From Galbula dea (lineage: Eukaryota > Chordata > Aves > Piciformes > Galbulidae): a stretch of DNA of 64,000 nt. The stretch covers positions 120,568-184,567 of the forward strand of contig VWZX01005764.1 of assembly GCA_013399015.1 (NCBI GenBank). Reading direction: 5' to 3'. A program made the position numbers and the translations under genes. The notes under the pieces were generated by a model. It saw only the letters and a list, made by a program, of their open reading frames with translations. It did not search any database and was not told where the DNA came from. Shown piece after piece: positions 23,736 through 35,330 of the stretch (positions within the stretch are counted from its first letter, which is position 1; each line of letters begins with the position of its first letter).

Positions 23736-26700
23736 TAACTGATCAGGTTAAAGCAATGTGTCCTGGACTTGTTCAAGGAAGCTAAGGGAATGAAGTGCCC
23801 ACTGGCTGTTGGAGAGCAGTAAATATAAGATAAATCTCAAATACAAAACTTGGAAGTTTCTTTCCATCACACATGGCACATCTGACTTCTTGTTATCATT
23901 CTGAGGCATTATTGGCTGTGGTGCTGAGCTCAGCTAGCCCAGCCCAAAGAGGATTACTTTGCAGGACAGATGGGTTGGCACTGCAGATAACATAACTGCT
24001 AGTTTTGCCTCCAGAATGGATGTTATCATTACTGAGCAGAGCATCACAGGAGGCTCTGACAGCACACAACAGTGACCAGAGTTGCTTACAGTCTGCTGCT
24101 TTCCAAAAGAGCCAGGAATAAAAGTTGCTCCCAGCTGCAGCCAATTGGCTCAGGAATGAAAGATTCAGGCTCCTCATTGGGCTGAGGAACTGAGAGTGCT
24201 TAGTCCACAGCAAATGGAGCCCTCACCATCCTGCGGATGAAGCTGTGTGGTTTTAGCTTGTACTTGCTACATCCTACTGCCCTGGTGCATCTGCTCCAGC
24301 TCAGCTTGGGCAAAAGGGGATTTGGATCTGATTGCTCAGGTGGGTTTTGTATTTTCCCCATTAAATTCCTTTGTTGCCAGTATTTCTTTTCAGCAGCATC
24401 CACAACCCTTGGTGCTTGGAAATCCCTAAACCCAACTTCCTCCTGCCCGGAGTTCCATGAGTCTCTGCAATGTTTATGCTTCAGGAAAAGCACTGACCTG
24501 ATTTATAGATGTCAGCTTGCATCCTCAGCATCATCTGGGAGTGCTCAGCACCCCTTTCAGAGCAGGGTTAGTCAGGGAGATGACTGCCCTGCTGGATCTG
24601 GCTTGACCACAGAAAGGTGTTTCCTCCTAAGTGCCATCTGGAAACAAGCATTTTAAATTGCCCAAGGTTAAGGTGTGCAGAAGGAACTGAGTATCAGGGA
24701 TTGTAAGCAGGTTACAGCTCCAATGCTTCAGTAAATGTGTGTCTCTTTATCTTAAATGAGAATCTAGCTCCTGGATTGCAGCAGGATAGGATGTTGGTTG
24801 GGTTTTTGTTTTCATTTGTTTTCATTGCCAAATAGTTCTGGAAACTCTTAAGGAAGAAATGTCTGTTTCATCCCAAGTTGTGCCTTTTGAATGTGCATTA
24901 AAATAAACTTGCTGGGAGATCACAGGCCAGTTTAAAGAGCTTTGCAAGTGAAATCAAGTCTCCAGGGGGCTTTATTTTGTAAAACAAACCAACCAAGCCA
25001 CCAAAAAAAACCCAACCCAAACCACCCTCCATTTTGGCTTAACCACAAGAAGAATAGAATATGACACCAGGAAGAGAATGAATACCTGGGGTCTAGCCCT
25101 GCTGAAATCACCCCTGTCTGCTTTCCTCCCTTGGTGAAGTTTTTGCTTTCTTGTGCACATTTGGATAGAGTTTAAAGATGGTTTCTCTCAGGGCTGGTGT
25201 GTGTGTGTGTGGTTTTGGTGGTTTGTTTTTCCTGGAGAGTGTAGTTCAAAGATGTGGCAGGAGATTTTCTTTATACCTTAGCAATATCCACTTGCCTGCA
25301 GCCCTTTCTTTTATTCCCATCTTGCTGTGGAAAGTCTGGTTTGATTTCTGTTGCTTGTAAGTACCCTTCCTTCTGAATGTCTCAACTGATCTCCTGCTGA
25401 AGTTTATCAAGTTGTCCTTACAGAAGTAGTCTCTGGAATTTCTGTGCTGTTATGTGAGCTTAAAGAATAACAAAGAAGTTCCAGTAAAACTTTTTTTCCC
25501 CCCAAATATGTTTTGAAAACCAGAGTCCTGGAGATCTTTGTGCTTTTCTAGCAGTTTTCTTTCACCTTCTGTATCAGGCTCATCTCCAGACCTGATGATA
25601 ATTGATTCCCTTTCTTGAAGAGCCTTAGGAAAACACAATGACATTCCTGGGGCTCATTGCAGGATTCACATCCAGGCCTAGGTGACCTTGGCAGCTTTAG
25701 CTATGTCCTAGGCCCACTCCAAACTGCCTGAGAGGGCAGAGCTGCACAGAAGAGAAGGATGACTCCTGGAGGGAGTGCTCCTGGAGGAAGATCTCCAGAG
25801 AGGAGTGGCAGCCTGGGAGGGCTGGAGCTGTCCTTGTGGCCAGGGTAGCTGTCGATGGGATTCCAGGGAAGGTGGTTTGGGATAGTGAGGACCTCTGAGA
25901 GCCTTGGTAGGGCTGAAATGACTGGCTGGGTTGGATTCTGTCCATGGGAGTGCAGGGTGCCTCTGAGGTCTCTGCTCTTCTCTGGTGCATCCTCCCATAA
26001 CCCAGGAGAAATGGTGCAAACAGAAGCAGCTGGAGTTTGGAAAGGTTCATACAGGGATCTGTCCATGGGTTCCCATCCAGTCCCACCTTCTCTCCTCTCT
26101 TCATAACCAAACTGCCCAATTACACTCTGGCTCTGCATGGTGAGAGAAAGGGAAGTCAACATTTATTCAGGGCTACTGGAGGCTGCCTGTGTCCTGTCTA
26201 ATTTCTTTGCTGGTGGGCAATTATCTGCACTGCACAAGACTTCTCTCCAGATAGGAGGCATGATCCAAGTGAGGAAAATGGGTTTCAATTCCTCATGGTG
26301 TGTCAACTGTTTGCTTCCTTTCCAGTAGCATGATGTTTTGAAGAAGAATTCTGCACTCATGCAGACCTGGTTTTAAGACTAAACCAAAGCTGCCTGTTCT
26401 CAAAGCTCTTTTATTCATAAGGCAGTTTAATAACTGTGTTGATTGTTGACATTTACACTCACCCAGACCCCATCTAGCCCATCAGAGTGGCAATGTTGCT
26501 GAGGAGTGTTCTGAGGAACCCTTCTGAGTCTTTGGGTGAGATCAGAGGATTTTGGAATGCTTCATGAATAAAGCATTTAAATAGAGTAAGACTTAGGTCT
26601 GATTTCCAAATGCTGCTGATGGTTCAAGGCATAAAGCCAGGTTTATAAAAGAACTTGCTTGGCATTTCAGGGATTTGGTGAGGCCTGATGGAAGGGTCTA

Positions 26701-27459
26701 GGGATCAGGCAGCTTAGGAGAGCAGCAGGGGAGCTTGGGTGTGGATAACTAGAAGTCTAAGAATCTTTGTGTTTATGAACTATTTTCAGTGAAAATAAGA
26801 TTCTGGGCTTAGATACTAGTTAGAAAGCAACAGCAGAAAGTGAACAGCCACTAGACTGGGATCACTTTAATCCAAGCTTGCTCAGTTTTTACCCCCCCTT
26901 CCCATTGCACTGTCATTAAGTGCACAAGTCCCTTTGTCCAGCTTCATCCTTGTCTAGTGAGATGGAGACTGTGAGATGGAAAAGATGCAGAGTCTTTGCT
27001 GTGGAACATAACTGTCATGTAGCCCTTGTTAGACCAAGCAATTATCTGGGGTTTACCTAGCTGAGATCTGCATTTTAAGTGTGGTTGTAATAAGTAGGGA
27101 AGAGGAGAGCAGCCTCAGCTAGCATAACTCTGTGGCAGGAGTGTTCCACCACTGCAGAAAAACAAAGTAAAACAGTCCCACTTCTGTGTTGCTGCTGTAG
27201 GAGAATATCATTAGGTGCTGTCATTCATTCAGAAGTGGCTCTGTAATGAGTTCTTTAACAAAGGTTGCTGAAGTGGCTGGAGAGGAACAGAACCCTCTGT
27301 TCCACTCAGGAAACTGCAGACAGTTACTTCGGTGATGCTGGGGAAACAATAATGCTCCATTAGAAAAAGAAGCAGACTTCAGACTGGAGGTTTAATTAGT
27401 ATATAAAAAAAAGGGGATGAAATGCAAGGGTAGTCACTTACCAGCTCCTCAGCTTCTGA
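23736..27459. other. Unique DNA, no gene recognised
   Basis: The notable stretch is 25697-26162, where all three minus-strand frames are largely free of stops (140, 153 and 103 codons). The translations are Pro/Ser-rich and unrelated to anything I know, so composition is the simplest cause. Confidence 0.5.
25196..25212. repeat. (GT)n microsatellite
   Basis: About eight perfect GT units followed by a G/T-rich shoulder to about 25230. Confidence 0.85.
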
Positions 27460-28041
27460 AGGGACTCTCCTCATGGCAAGGCAAAGCCTGCATGGCTGCT
27501 GGCCCTGAAGCAGGAGGCAGAATACTCCTTGCCCATCTCGAAAACAAGAAGCCTGAAGACACTGGACTGGCAAATTAGCCACCTGAAGATTATGGGCTGG
27601 GTCAAGCTCTTCCTGGGGCTTATGATCAACATGCTATGGACTCTGATGGCTATCAGCCCCTCTCCCACCCCCCCCGTGCTGACTAGGGCAACAGTGACAA
27701 GGGAGAGGGCAGTAGCTATCTGGAAGCATCCCTTTGAGCTGGAGACCTTTTGTGTGCTAAACACCACTGACATTGGCAATGTCTGCAGCCCATTTACTGC
27801 AGCTGGGCAGGCACAGTACATGGCTGAACTGGGCTGGTTTCAGGAGTGCTCAGCTGTCAGGTTGCTTGAGTGAAAGTTGTCATTCAGAGTGGCAGGGCAC
27901 CCCTGGCCTTGCAACGTTGTAGGTATTGTACTTGTCTTGATGTCCCTGGCTATTATGCCTCTCACCTTGAGGTTGCTGTGCCACCTCAGAGAAGCTGCAG
28001 CTCTTGTGAAGCTACCAAAAGGGCTGGATAATACCATTTAG
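27460..28041 (+). pseudogene. Possible decayed membrane-protein reading frame (unidentified)
   Basis: The frame is open from 27460 (after TGA at 27457) to a TGA at 27871-27873. It then continues open in the same frame to TAG at 28039-28041, about 193 codons with one internal stop. The first part contains a hydrophobic segment beginning MGWVKLFLGLMI near 27595, like a signal or anchor segment. It is followed by a Ser/Pro/Thr stretch and then Cys-containing sequence with one N-x-T site. The part after the stop contains a strong membrane-segment pattern (NVVGIVLVLMSLAIMPL) followed by Arg and His, as in a type I membrane tail. I do not recognise the family. A decayed host membrane gene or a transposon or retroviral surface-protein relic are possible, and chance is also possible because no upstream exon, start context or neighbouring domain supports it. 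Confidence 0.25.
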
Positions 28042-28401
28042 AGCACTGAAGCAAATCAATACTCACTCTGGCTTACCATAATGTGCTGGGCTGCAAACCA
28101 CTGTGGAGCTTCTCCATGGGCAGCCCAGTAATACCTGGAAAAAACATTTTCTGGGAGGAGGAGGGGGGGCAGCAACAGCTCCAGCCACCCCTAGCAGCTA
28201 ACACTGGGTCTCCCCTGCTCAATTTGCTGTGCTTCTGTATTTTTTTTATAGTGTAAAGGGAAGTTTAGCAACTTGAAATGCCCTTCAGTAAAAGCCTGTA
28301 GAAGCTGGTACAGTTTGCATGCAGTAAAGCAGTCAGGGTGTGCTGGGGAGTGTGTAGGTGGGAGGTTACCTGTACCCCAGGAGGGAGGAGTGGAGCTGGG
28401 T

Positions 28402-28441
28402 GGTCTCACCAGCTCAGGTGAGGAGGTCTCACCAGCTCAGG
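28402..28441. repeat. 23-bp period tandem duplication
   Basis: The 17-mer ggtctcaccagctcagg occurs at 28402-28418 and again at 28425-28441, joined by tgagga, giving about 1.7 copies of a 23-base unit with perfect identity. It lies between two unusual open frames. Confidence 0.88.
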
Positions 28442-28590
28442 ATTCATTTCTGTGGAAGCAGAGTTAATTCATTACTGAATCTTTTGAAGATGTTGCTTAA
28501 CTAGGATAGCTCAGTGGCTGAATAGGGTTGGAAATGTTGTCTGCGAAGTACCTAACTCATGGAAAAAACCTCAGCCAGGAGCATGGTTAG

Positions 28591-29316
28591 TTCTGCAGTT
28601 ATTTTGATCAGGATGAAAGGGATATTCTGAAAAAAACATGCTGCTGTCCATCATGCAAAAAAAGAAAGATCAGCCCAGGCCTTCAGGAGACCAAAGGAAG
28701 TGGCCAGAAATGTGTTTCCTATTCTTCCCCTGTTTATCTCCCTTACAACTATGATTCTTTGGCTGCAGACTGTGAAATGGAAAAGATTAGGAGAAGCCTT
28801 TCCAGAGGACAAAATACTAGGAGGTTTGATCTACTCATCAGACCTGTGCACTTCCAGATACAAGATATACCCAGCAGATGTGACATCCTTCCAGAAGCTG
28901 GCAAGCAAAAGGATCCAGGGGATCCTGCCAGGATCGTGCTCCTCTGCTTGGCTGTGAACAGGCTTCCCCTCACCCAAGAGCATGTCTCCTGCAGGAAAGA
29001 GCCTCCAGTGAGAGTGCTGCCAGCAGGCTCTCATCTCCCCCACCCCAAGGCTTCTGCTCAGGTAGATCATGGCAGGATGAACCAGAGAAGGCCTTCAGAA
29101 GAGAGGCAGTTGGCAGAGCTGTGTTGGAGAGAGGCTCCCCTGTTGCAGAATGGGCTGCTGTGGCTGTGGGGGCAGGTGCAGGTCCTTCCTGTCACCTGCC
29201 TCAGACTGCTGCCAGGCTCCCTTTCTCTTCCAGAGCTTTCTCCTGCCCTGCTGTCTCCTGTTACGTCCCTTCCTCAGCTGAAGCTCTGTTGGCAGGTGTC
29301 GAGATGTGGCAGCTGA
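28591..29316 (+). other. Long open stretch of about 241 codons, unidentified
   Basis: Same reading frame as 27460-28041. It runs from just after TAG at 28588-28590 to the stop at 29314-29316 and is the longest stop-free run I found in the window. There is an ATG at 28777, and an acceptor-like tttggctgcag ends at 28769. The predicted sequence is Arg/Lys/Glu-rich at first (MEKIRRSLSRGQNTRR), then Leu/Pro-rich, with no motif I know. The last third (about 29100-29350) lacks stops in other frames on both strands too, which points to GC-rich, TA-poor composition rather than coding constraint there. Whether this is an exon, a decayed gene or chance cannot be settled by eye. Confidence 0.2.
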
Positions 29317-30589
29317 TGCAGTGTGCTGTAGGAACCTGGCTGTCAAGGCAGGGCCAGGCTGAGCCCAGCCTCAGATGATGTCTCCTTAGATCAGCTGTGG
29401 TTTTCTAACTTCTTCTTTGAAGGTAACACTGGAAATTCCTGCCAGCACTCAGCAAAACTACTGATCCCTGCTTCTGAGGAGCCAGAGAGACATAAACTAG
29501 TGCTAGCATGTGCCCTGGGTTCCAGGGAGCTCCCAGAGCCTGGCTTGTGAGATGTGGCTGTGTTTCCCACCTGACATTTGGGAGGGCAGGAGGAATTTAG
29601 CACTGACTTTTGCCAGTGCAGTGGTACTCCCCAATGGAGTGTACTTGTGTTTAGCACTTTGTCCTCTGAAGTACAGCAATGATCTCAGCAGCACTCCAGT
29701 GTTCCTGGAGGATGTTTGGGCTGTGCAATCAGGGTGTGATGAGATGTTTTACAGCTCAGAATCAGGCTGATAGCTGCAATGTTGTGCCTGTAGTGACAGC
29801 AGCAGAGGTGGTTCTCTGCAGTGCTTTTTCTGGTGGTGTGACCTTAGGTGAGTTTCTGACCTTTGGCCAGCAGCCTTGCAGGAAGGGTTTGTGCCTCCAG
29901 CTGTACCCTTGGGCACAGTCTCTCGGTGGCTGTGGGTGTTTGTCAGATCTGCCTCTCCATAATGGCTCTTGTTACCTGCTGTACCTCTTGGCAGCTGAGT
30001 CTTCTTTCCCTGCACACCTCTTTATCACCCACAAGACATTTCTGGGCCTCAGAGCAGGATGAGTAAAGCCCTGTCATGCCTCTGGTGCTGGAAACACCAG
30101 CAGATTCCTGATGAAAAATGCAGTTAGTAATTTCTTGCTTGGAAGAATAGCACTGAGTAATTTAGTTCACTTTTGTCCTGTTATCAGCAGCATCAAGGGT
30201 GATATAATAGCAACCTGGCTATTTTCTTCTGGTTTTGCTATGAAAGAATATCCTCACCCTTTTAACCTTGTAACTTGCAAAAGCAATTCCATTCAGGGAG
30301 CCAGGAGATGCCTGGTTAACTGTCACCCTTACCTCTTCACCTAGTAGACTCTTTTACCCATGGTGGCTCCAATTCACAGCAATATCCAAGTGCTCCCCTA
30401 AGAGGGGACTAGGGCAAACTGGAGCCCCTGTTCAGTTGTGTTAGTCCACTGAGGCAGAGCTCCTGAAGATGCAAAGCAGGAGCTAAGGCAAAGCCATTTA
30501 TCCATGCTCCACAGGTTTCTGTTGATGAAAAGATCAGCACCTTCCCTCCCACTTGCCAGGGCCTGCAAGTATCCCAGTTGCATTTGATA

Positions 30590-30945
30590 TTAAGGGCCCA
30601 GTTATAAATATTTTATTGTGGTTCAATAATTGATAAAGTGATTCACTGCCACCTTGACAACACATGAATGCCTGCAGAGTCCATTATGCTGACCAGATTA
30701 GCTGCAAAGCTGGGTTGTAATTGTTGTGGTTTGCCAGTGCCTCATCTGCTAAGCTTTTACTGCCAAAGCCTTCTAATTGTTTCTTTGGGTTGTTATTTGT
30801 AGAGGCTAACTCTTTATCTGAGGGATGCCTGCCCTTTCTGCCTTGCCTTTTAGGGGTTTGGTGTTTATTAGTGTGTGCTAAAGGTGCTCCTGATAAAGGC
30901 AACCTTGTAAGCTGTTAGAACCTTTGGTTATGCATTAAACACTTT
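30590..30945. other. Block resembling a conserved noncoding element
   Basis: Non-repetitive sequence with ataaatattttattgtggttcaataattgataaag, gttgtaattgttgtggtttgccag, ccttctaattgtttctttgg and tgtttattagtgtgtgc. The repeated ttgt(t/a)att and taattgtt cores recall SOX and homeodomain sites (inference). Short frames on both strands over it are not convincing as coding. Confidence 0.18.
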
Positions 30946-33900
30946 GCTTCCCCATCTTGGGAAAAATCTCCCTCAAAAAAGCCTGCTGAATGCAGAAATG
31001 GTTCAGTCTTAGCTTCTTCCAAGGCCAGGTGCCCCCAAAATGAGTATCAGAGCCTGGTTTCTGCTTTCCATTGGCTTGTCATTTGCACCAGGAGGATGAT
31101 ATGTGGCAGCCTAGCCAGGTGAGTGCTGAAGCACCTCCAGGATCTCCCCAGAGAGGGGTTACCACCTTCCAGGAGAGGCTTTTCTTCTGTGCTGTAAGGC
31201 TTATGTGTAGGCCAGCAGAATGTCTGGCAAAGGGAGGCATTGTAAGAAACATGGCAAAACCCTGGGTAAAGGCAGCCATAATAATAACATTATTTCTGCT
31301 TTCTTTTCACCTGTGAAACTCAGTTCCTCAGAAAGCTGTGGTGCAAACCCTAACAGAATTAGAGGGCTATTGTAAGGAGAACTAGATGTTTCTCTTGCCA
31401 GTAAACATGCTAAACAAAGAAGGCTTTTGGAAGAGGTAAAAGAACTTCTACCACAGCAATCACCATCTGCTGATTCAGAGCTGGGAGGATGCCATCCTCT
31501 ACCTTGCTCCAAAAATCTTCTTTGCATCTTGTTCTGAGTCACCTGGCAGCAGCTGCTGTCAGAGGCTGGGCTTGAGGCTCAGTGCTCATGCTTTTAACCC
31601 ACTGCTGGTGCTTTTGCTGAAGCCTCTGGGACCTGGTGGCTGTGATTATTCCGTTCTGTGTCCCTCTGCATATGGCCACGAGGGCAGTGCCTGAAGCACC
31701 TGAGCAGCTTGCTGGGTGAAGGTGCATCTTGGTGACTGCAATGAGCTGTAACCATAAAGTAACAGGTAGACAGGGTCACAGGGATGGCTGGAGTAGAACA
31801 GACACCTACAGAAGGGAGGAGGTTAACCTAACATGTTCAGAAGTGCTGGAGCATGTGAGATACAGCCTGTGGGAAATCTGGGCATCCTAAGGCTTGTCTT
31901 CTGCTGCAAAACTTACTCCTGGCTTTGTCCTAAGGGTTCAGCATTTTACCTGTCACTTGGTAAATAAGTATGGTTCAGCTTTAGGGTTATCAAAGATTCC
32001 AGAGTAGTGGTTGAGATAGTTTCTGTTATTTGAGTAGACTTTGTTGTCCAGAAAGGTGCAGATCTCCCCCAGGTTCTGTATTTGTGCACATGTCCCTTAC
32101 ACCTCGAGGGGCTTATGATGGCAAACACCCCCTGGAAGCATCCAGGATCAGCCCAGCAAATGACACCAAGGCAGAAGGTTATTCTGGAGCTCTAGCTGCA
32201 AATCTTCTGTAGCAGTAGATCTCAAGACAGGGAGGGGAAGGAAACCAGAAGCCTGTCGAGGGTGTTAAAATCATATTAGCATAACACACAAGTGTTCAGT
32301 TTACAAACTGCATCTCTGAAGGTGGAAATGAACATCTGGTGCCTGTGCTAATTGCAGTGATCTAAAGGAGGTGTCTGTGATTTTTGGGGGAAGGAGGCAT
32401 TAGCAAGGCCCTGCAGCATGCAACTGATGCCTGGAAGGGGCAATTTTAGAAGAGTTCTTCCTTCCAGACAAACTTTTTGTGTCTAACTTTTCTTTTTCTC
32501 TCCAGCTTACATGCACACCCTGCCTGTTTTCCTGCTAGTGACATGGTTTTGGTGTTTGATATCTGCCTTGCTAGAGGGACTATTGATTTGGGCTCCCTTT
32601 ATATCTATATTTTTTCTTCTAACTGGCCAAAGGAGAGTGATCCCCAACCTCTGAAAACAGGGTGACCCCCTTAGGGAAATGAAATCAAGTGTAGCTCCTC
32701 ACCTGAAGGCTGTTCCACTGTGGCCAGAATAGGGCCCTTTTAGAGCCTAGGTGTTCTGATTCCATCCACCCCTTGATCTAGTGTCTCCCTTTCCATAGTT
32801 TTGGAACATGTTTTTGTCATGTTCAGCCTTGCTGTGAAATAGGGAGTTCTCTTTTGGCAGATGAGGAAGATTAGGTCAGAATTTCATCCTCTGGTGAAGC
32901 AAGTGTTTGTCTGTGGTAAGAAGCCCATAGCTCCCTGCAGAGCTCATCTTTGAACATTAACTGTTGCCTTCTGTGACTTCTAGTTTAATTCCTAACCTTA
33001 CTCTCTTTGTTTGTTTGGAAGTCTTAGCAGAGATGAGCTGAACTTCCAAAGCTCTCTTCTTTGGAGAGTCCTGGCAGATTTAAGAGAGGGGTTTGTATTA
33101 CCTGGGCTTGTCACACTTTACAGAAGAGTCCATTCATGCCTGAGAGCCTGAATGGAGCAGTTGTTAAATCAAAGAAGAGGCAAAGCTGGAGGAGGTCTAG
33201 TTTTTGACATCACCATTGGTAAGATTAATTATTGTGAGGGAAGGTAAAGGGACCATTGATTTCAGCCTGGATGGGTGGTGTGTGGTGGTTGCTTCTACAG
33301 CCTTGTATTATTCAAGCCATATTTATGTCCTTTTGAAATCCATCAGGGGACACAGATTTGGTTACTCTGTTGTTTGGGAGACCCCAAATGTATGTAGCTC
33401 TGAGATCTTCATTTCATTTCTGTTTGTAAGGCCTTGTGCCATCCCTTTCAAGTGATGCTCTGGGGAGGGGCAGAACCCCTGCCCTGCTGCATATGAAGGA
33501 AGAAAACTCTTGCTGCAGCTCCACGGGAGGCACAGGATCTGCTGCAACTCCTGGGCTGCCAGAGCTTTGTCTCACAGGAGTGCTAGTAATGTGTCAGTGC
33601 AGGCAGTGGCCAATTCCCCATGGGGGGGAGAGGGGAACCCATGGAAACCCTGAACACCCCACAAACCAACCAAATACATTCAGCAAACTAGTGCTTAGCT
33701 TTTAAACAGAAATGAGAGAGCTCCTTATGTTCAGAGACTGTCCCAAAGCAGGTGCTGTGTCTAGGTATGGGACCAGGGAATAGCACCAAGTGGAAAGCAG
33801 TGAAGCTTTTGCCTGCTTGTATCATCATGATTTCAGGAGGCTTATGACAAGGATGCCTTTTAGCAGGCACTACATTTAAATATATGACAAAAATCAGTTC

Positions 33901-35224
33901 CCATCCATCCTAAAACCTTGATGGTTCAAGGGGAGAGGGCTAGGGAAGGAAAGATACCTCTGAAGGAACATGGCTTCTTGGTAAAAGATTCAGTTATGCA
34001 GAATATACCCATCCTAGAAACACATCCCTTAAAAATAAGTGTTTCTGGCCATGGTAACAGATTTCACCTCTGCATTGTGAAGCATGAGTTCCAGAGAACT
34101 TGGTAAATTGTATCTACATCATAAATTGTACCTGGATGAGAGAGGTCATGTTCAGAAGCAGTTGTGCTGCACTTGCTGTCTCATGATGGAGCTTGTAATA
34201 CTCTATTTGGCTTGAAACAAACCTGATAAATGGTCTCTTGCAAAGAAAGGACAAAAGACTCAAGGAAAAGGAACCTATAAAATGAAAAGGACTGATTCAT
34301 TCTGTAGATGTTAGTTCTCCCCTTGCTGGCTGGCATGACACAGCTGCTCTGCCCAGTCATCATCCCATGCAGCTACCTTTTTGCTAAAGCTCTTTTGAAT
34401 TCTCTTTTCTTCTCTCTAGCTTCTCAAACAGAATCTGTTTCCTCTAGTTAATGTATCTTGCTGCAGTCCTGAGCAGGTTATTGATGCATGTTGCTGTGCA
34501 GGTGACTTACCCTTCTGGTTTCTTCCCCTGCCCTCCACCAACCCCCCAGTGACATACTTCAGTGTGCTTGGGTGAGGAAGAGCCATGGTACCCCAAGGAA
34601 CCTGAGCTGCTGGTGAGGATGTGGAGGCTTGGTCACCTGAGGATGCAGCCAGGCACATGTGATGCTGTCACCTGAAATGGCTTGTGTTTGGTGCCTAGGT
34701 TTGGTTGTGTCTGTATGTTTGCTAGAGGTCAACTTTCCCCTGGAAAAAAAAAACCCCAAACCAGTATTTCTGAAATGAAATTCAGGAGTTTAACGTAGAG
34801 GAATGCCCAAGAATTGTCTTTGGGCTGTGCTGAGGCCAAGTAACTCAGAGAAATAGGCTGAAAGGAAATGTCAAGTAGGATTTCCTAAGAGTGAGGTTTG
34901 TTAGTCTCTCCAGGGAACAACAGGAGCCTTCTGTTAAGTCCTTGAGGCTAGAAAGGAGGAAGGCATTGGGTCAGTGCTGCTTTTCTCTTCCTTCAGTGTC
35001 ATTTGGCTCCATTTGCTGGAGATAATTCAGTATGTAAAGAAAAAACCTCCTGCCTTCTCTTCTTACCAAGGACTTTTTAGGGGCTGGACTTGTGCAGCTC
35101 CAGCTGCAGACAAAGGGAATAGTTTCTGCCCCATCCATGGGGAGAGGCATCTCCCTCCTGTCTCTGGTCACTATTTTAAAGTAATGTAGCTTTCCCAGGT
35201 GGAGGTACAAGCCCTGAGAGGCAG

Positions 35225-35330
35225 CAAACCAGCAAATTAGAATGAATTACACACAGACAGTTTAGCACTGAAGATGACAAATTATTGCAGATCCTGCAAA
35301 CACAATTAGCAGGTGTATGAGGTGCAAAGA
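35225..35330. other. Short block resembling a conserved noncoding element
   Basis: gcaaattagaatgaattacacac, agatgacaaattattgcagatcc and acacaattagcaggtg follow one another within 100 bases, each with an ATTA-type core. No repeats. Confidence 0.15.

Noticed and set aside
27436..27582. Minus-strand exon with a good gtaagt donor at 27436-27441
   Set aside because: The donor is good, but the putative exon protein is unrecognised and has no matching acceptor that I trust; overlaps the better + strand frame.
29838..29860. gtgtgaccttaggtgag resembling a MIR core
   Set aside because: Isolated short match with no flanking MIR sequence.
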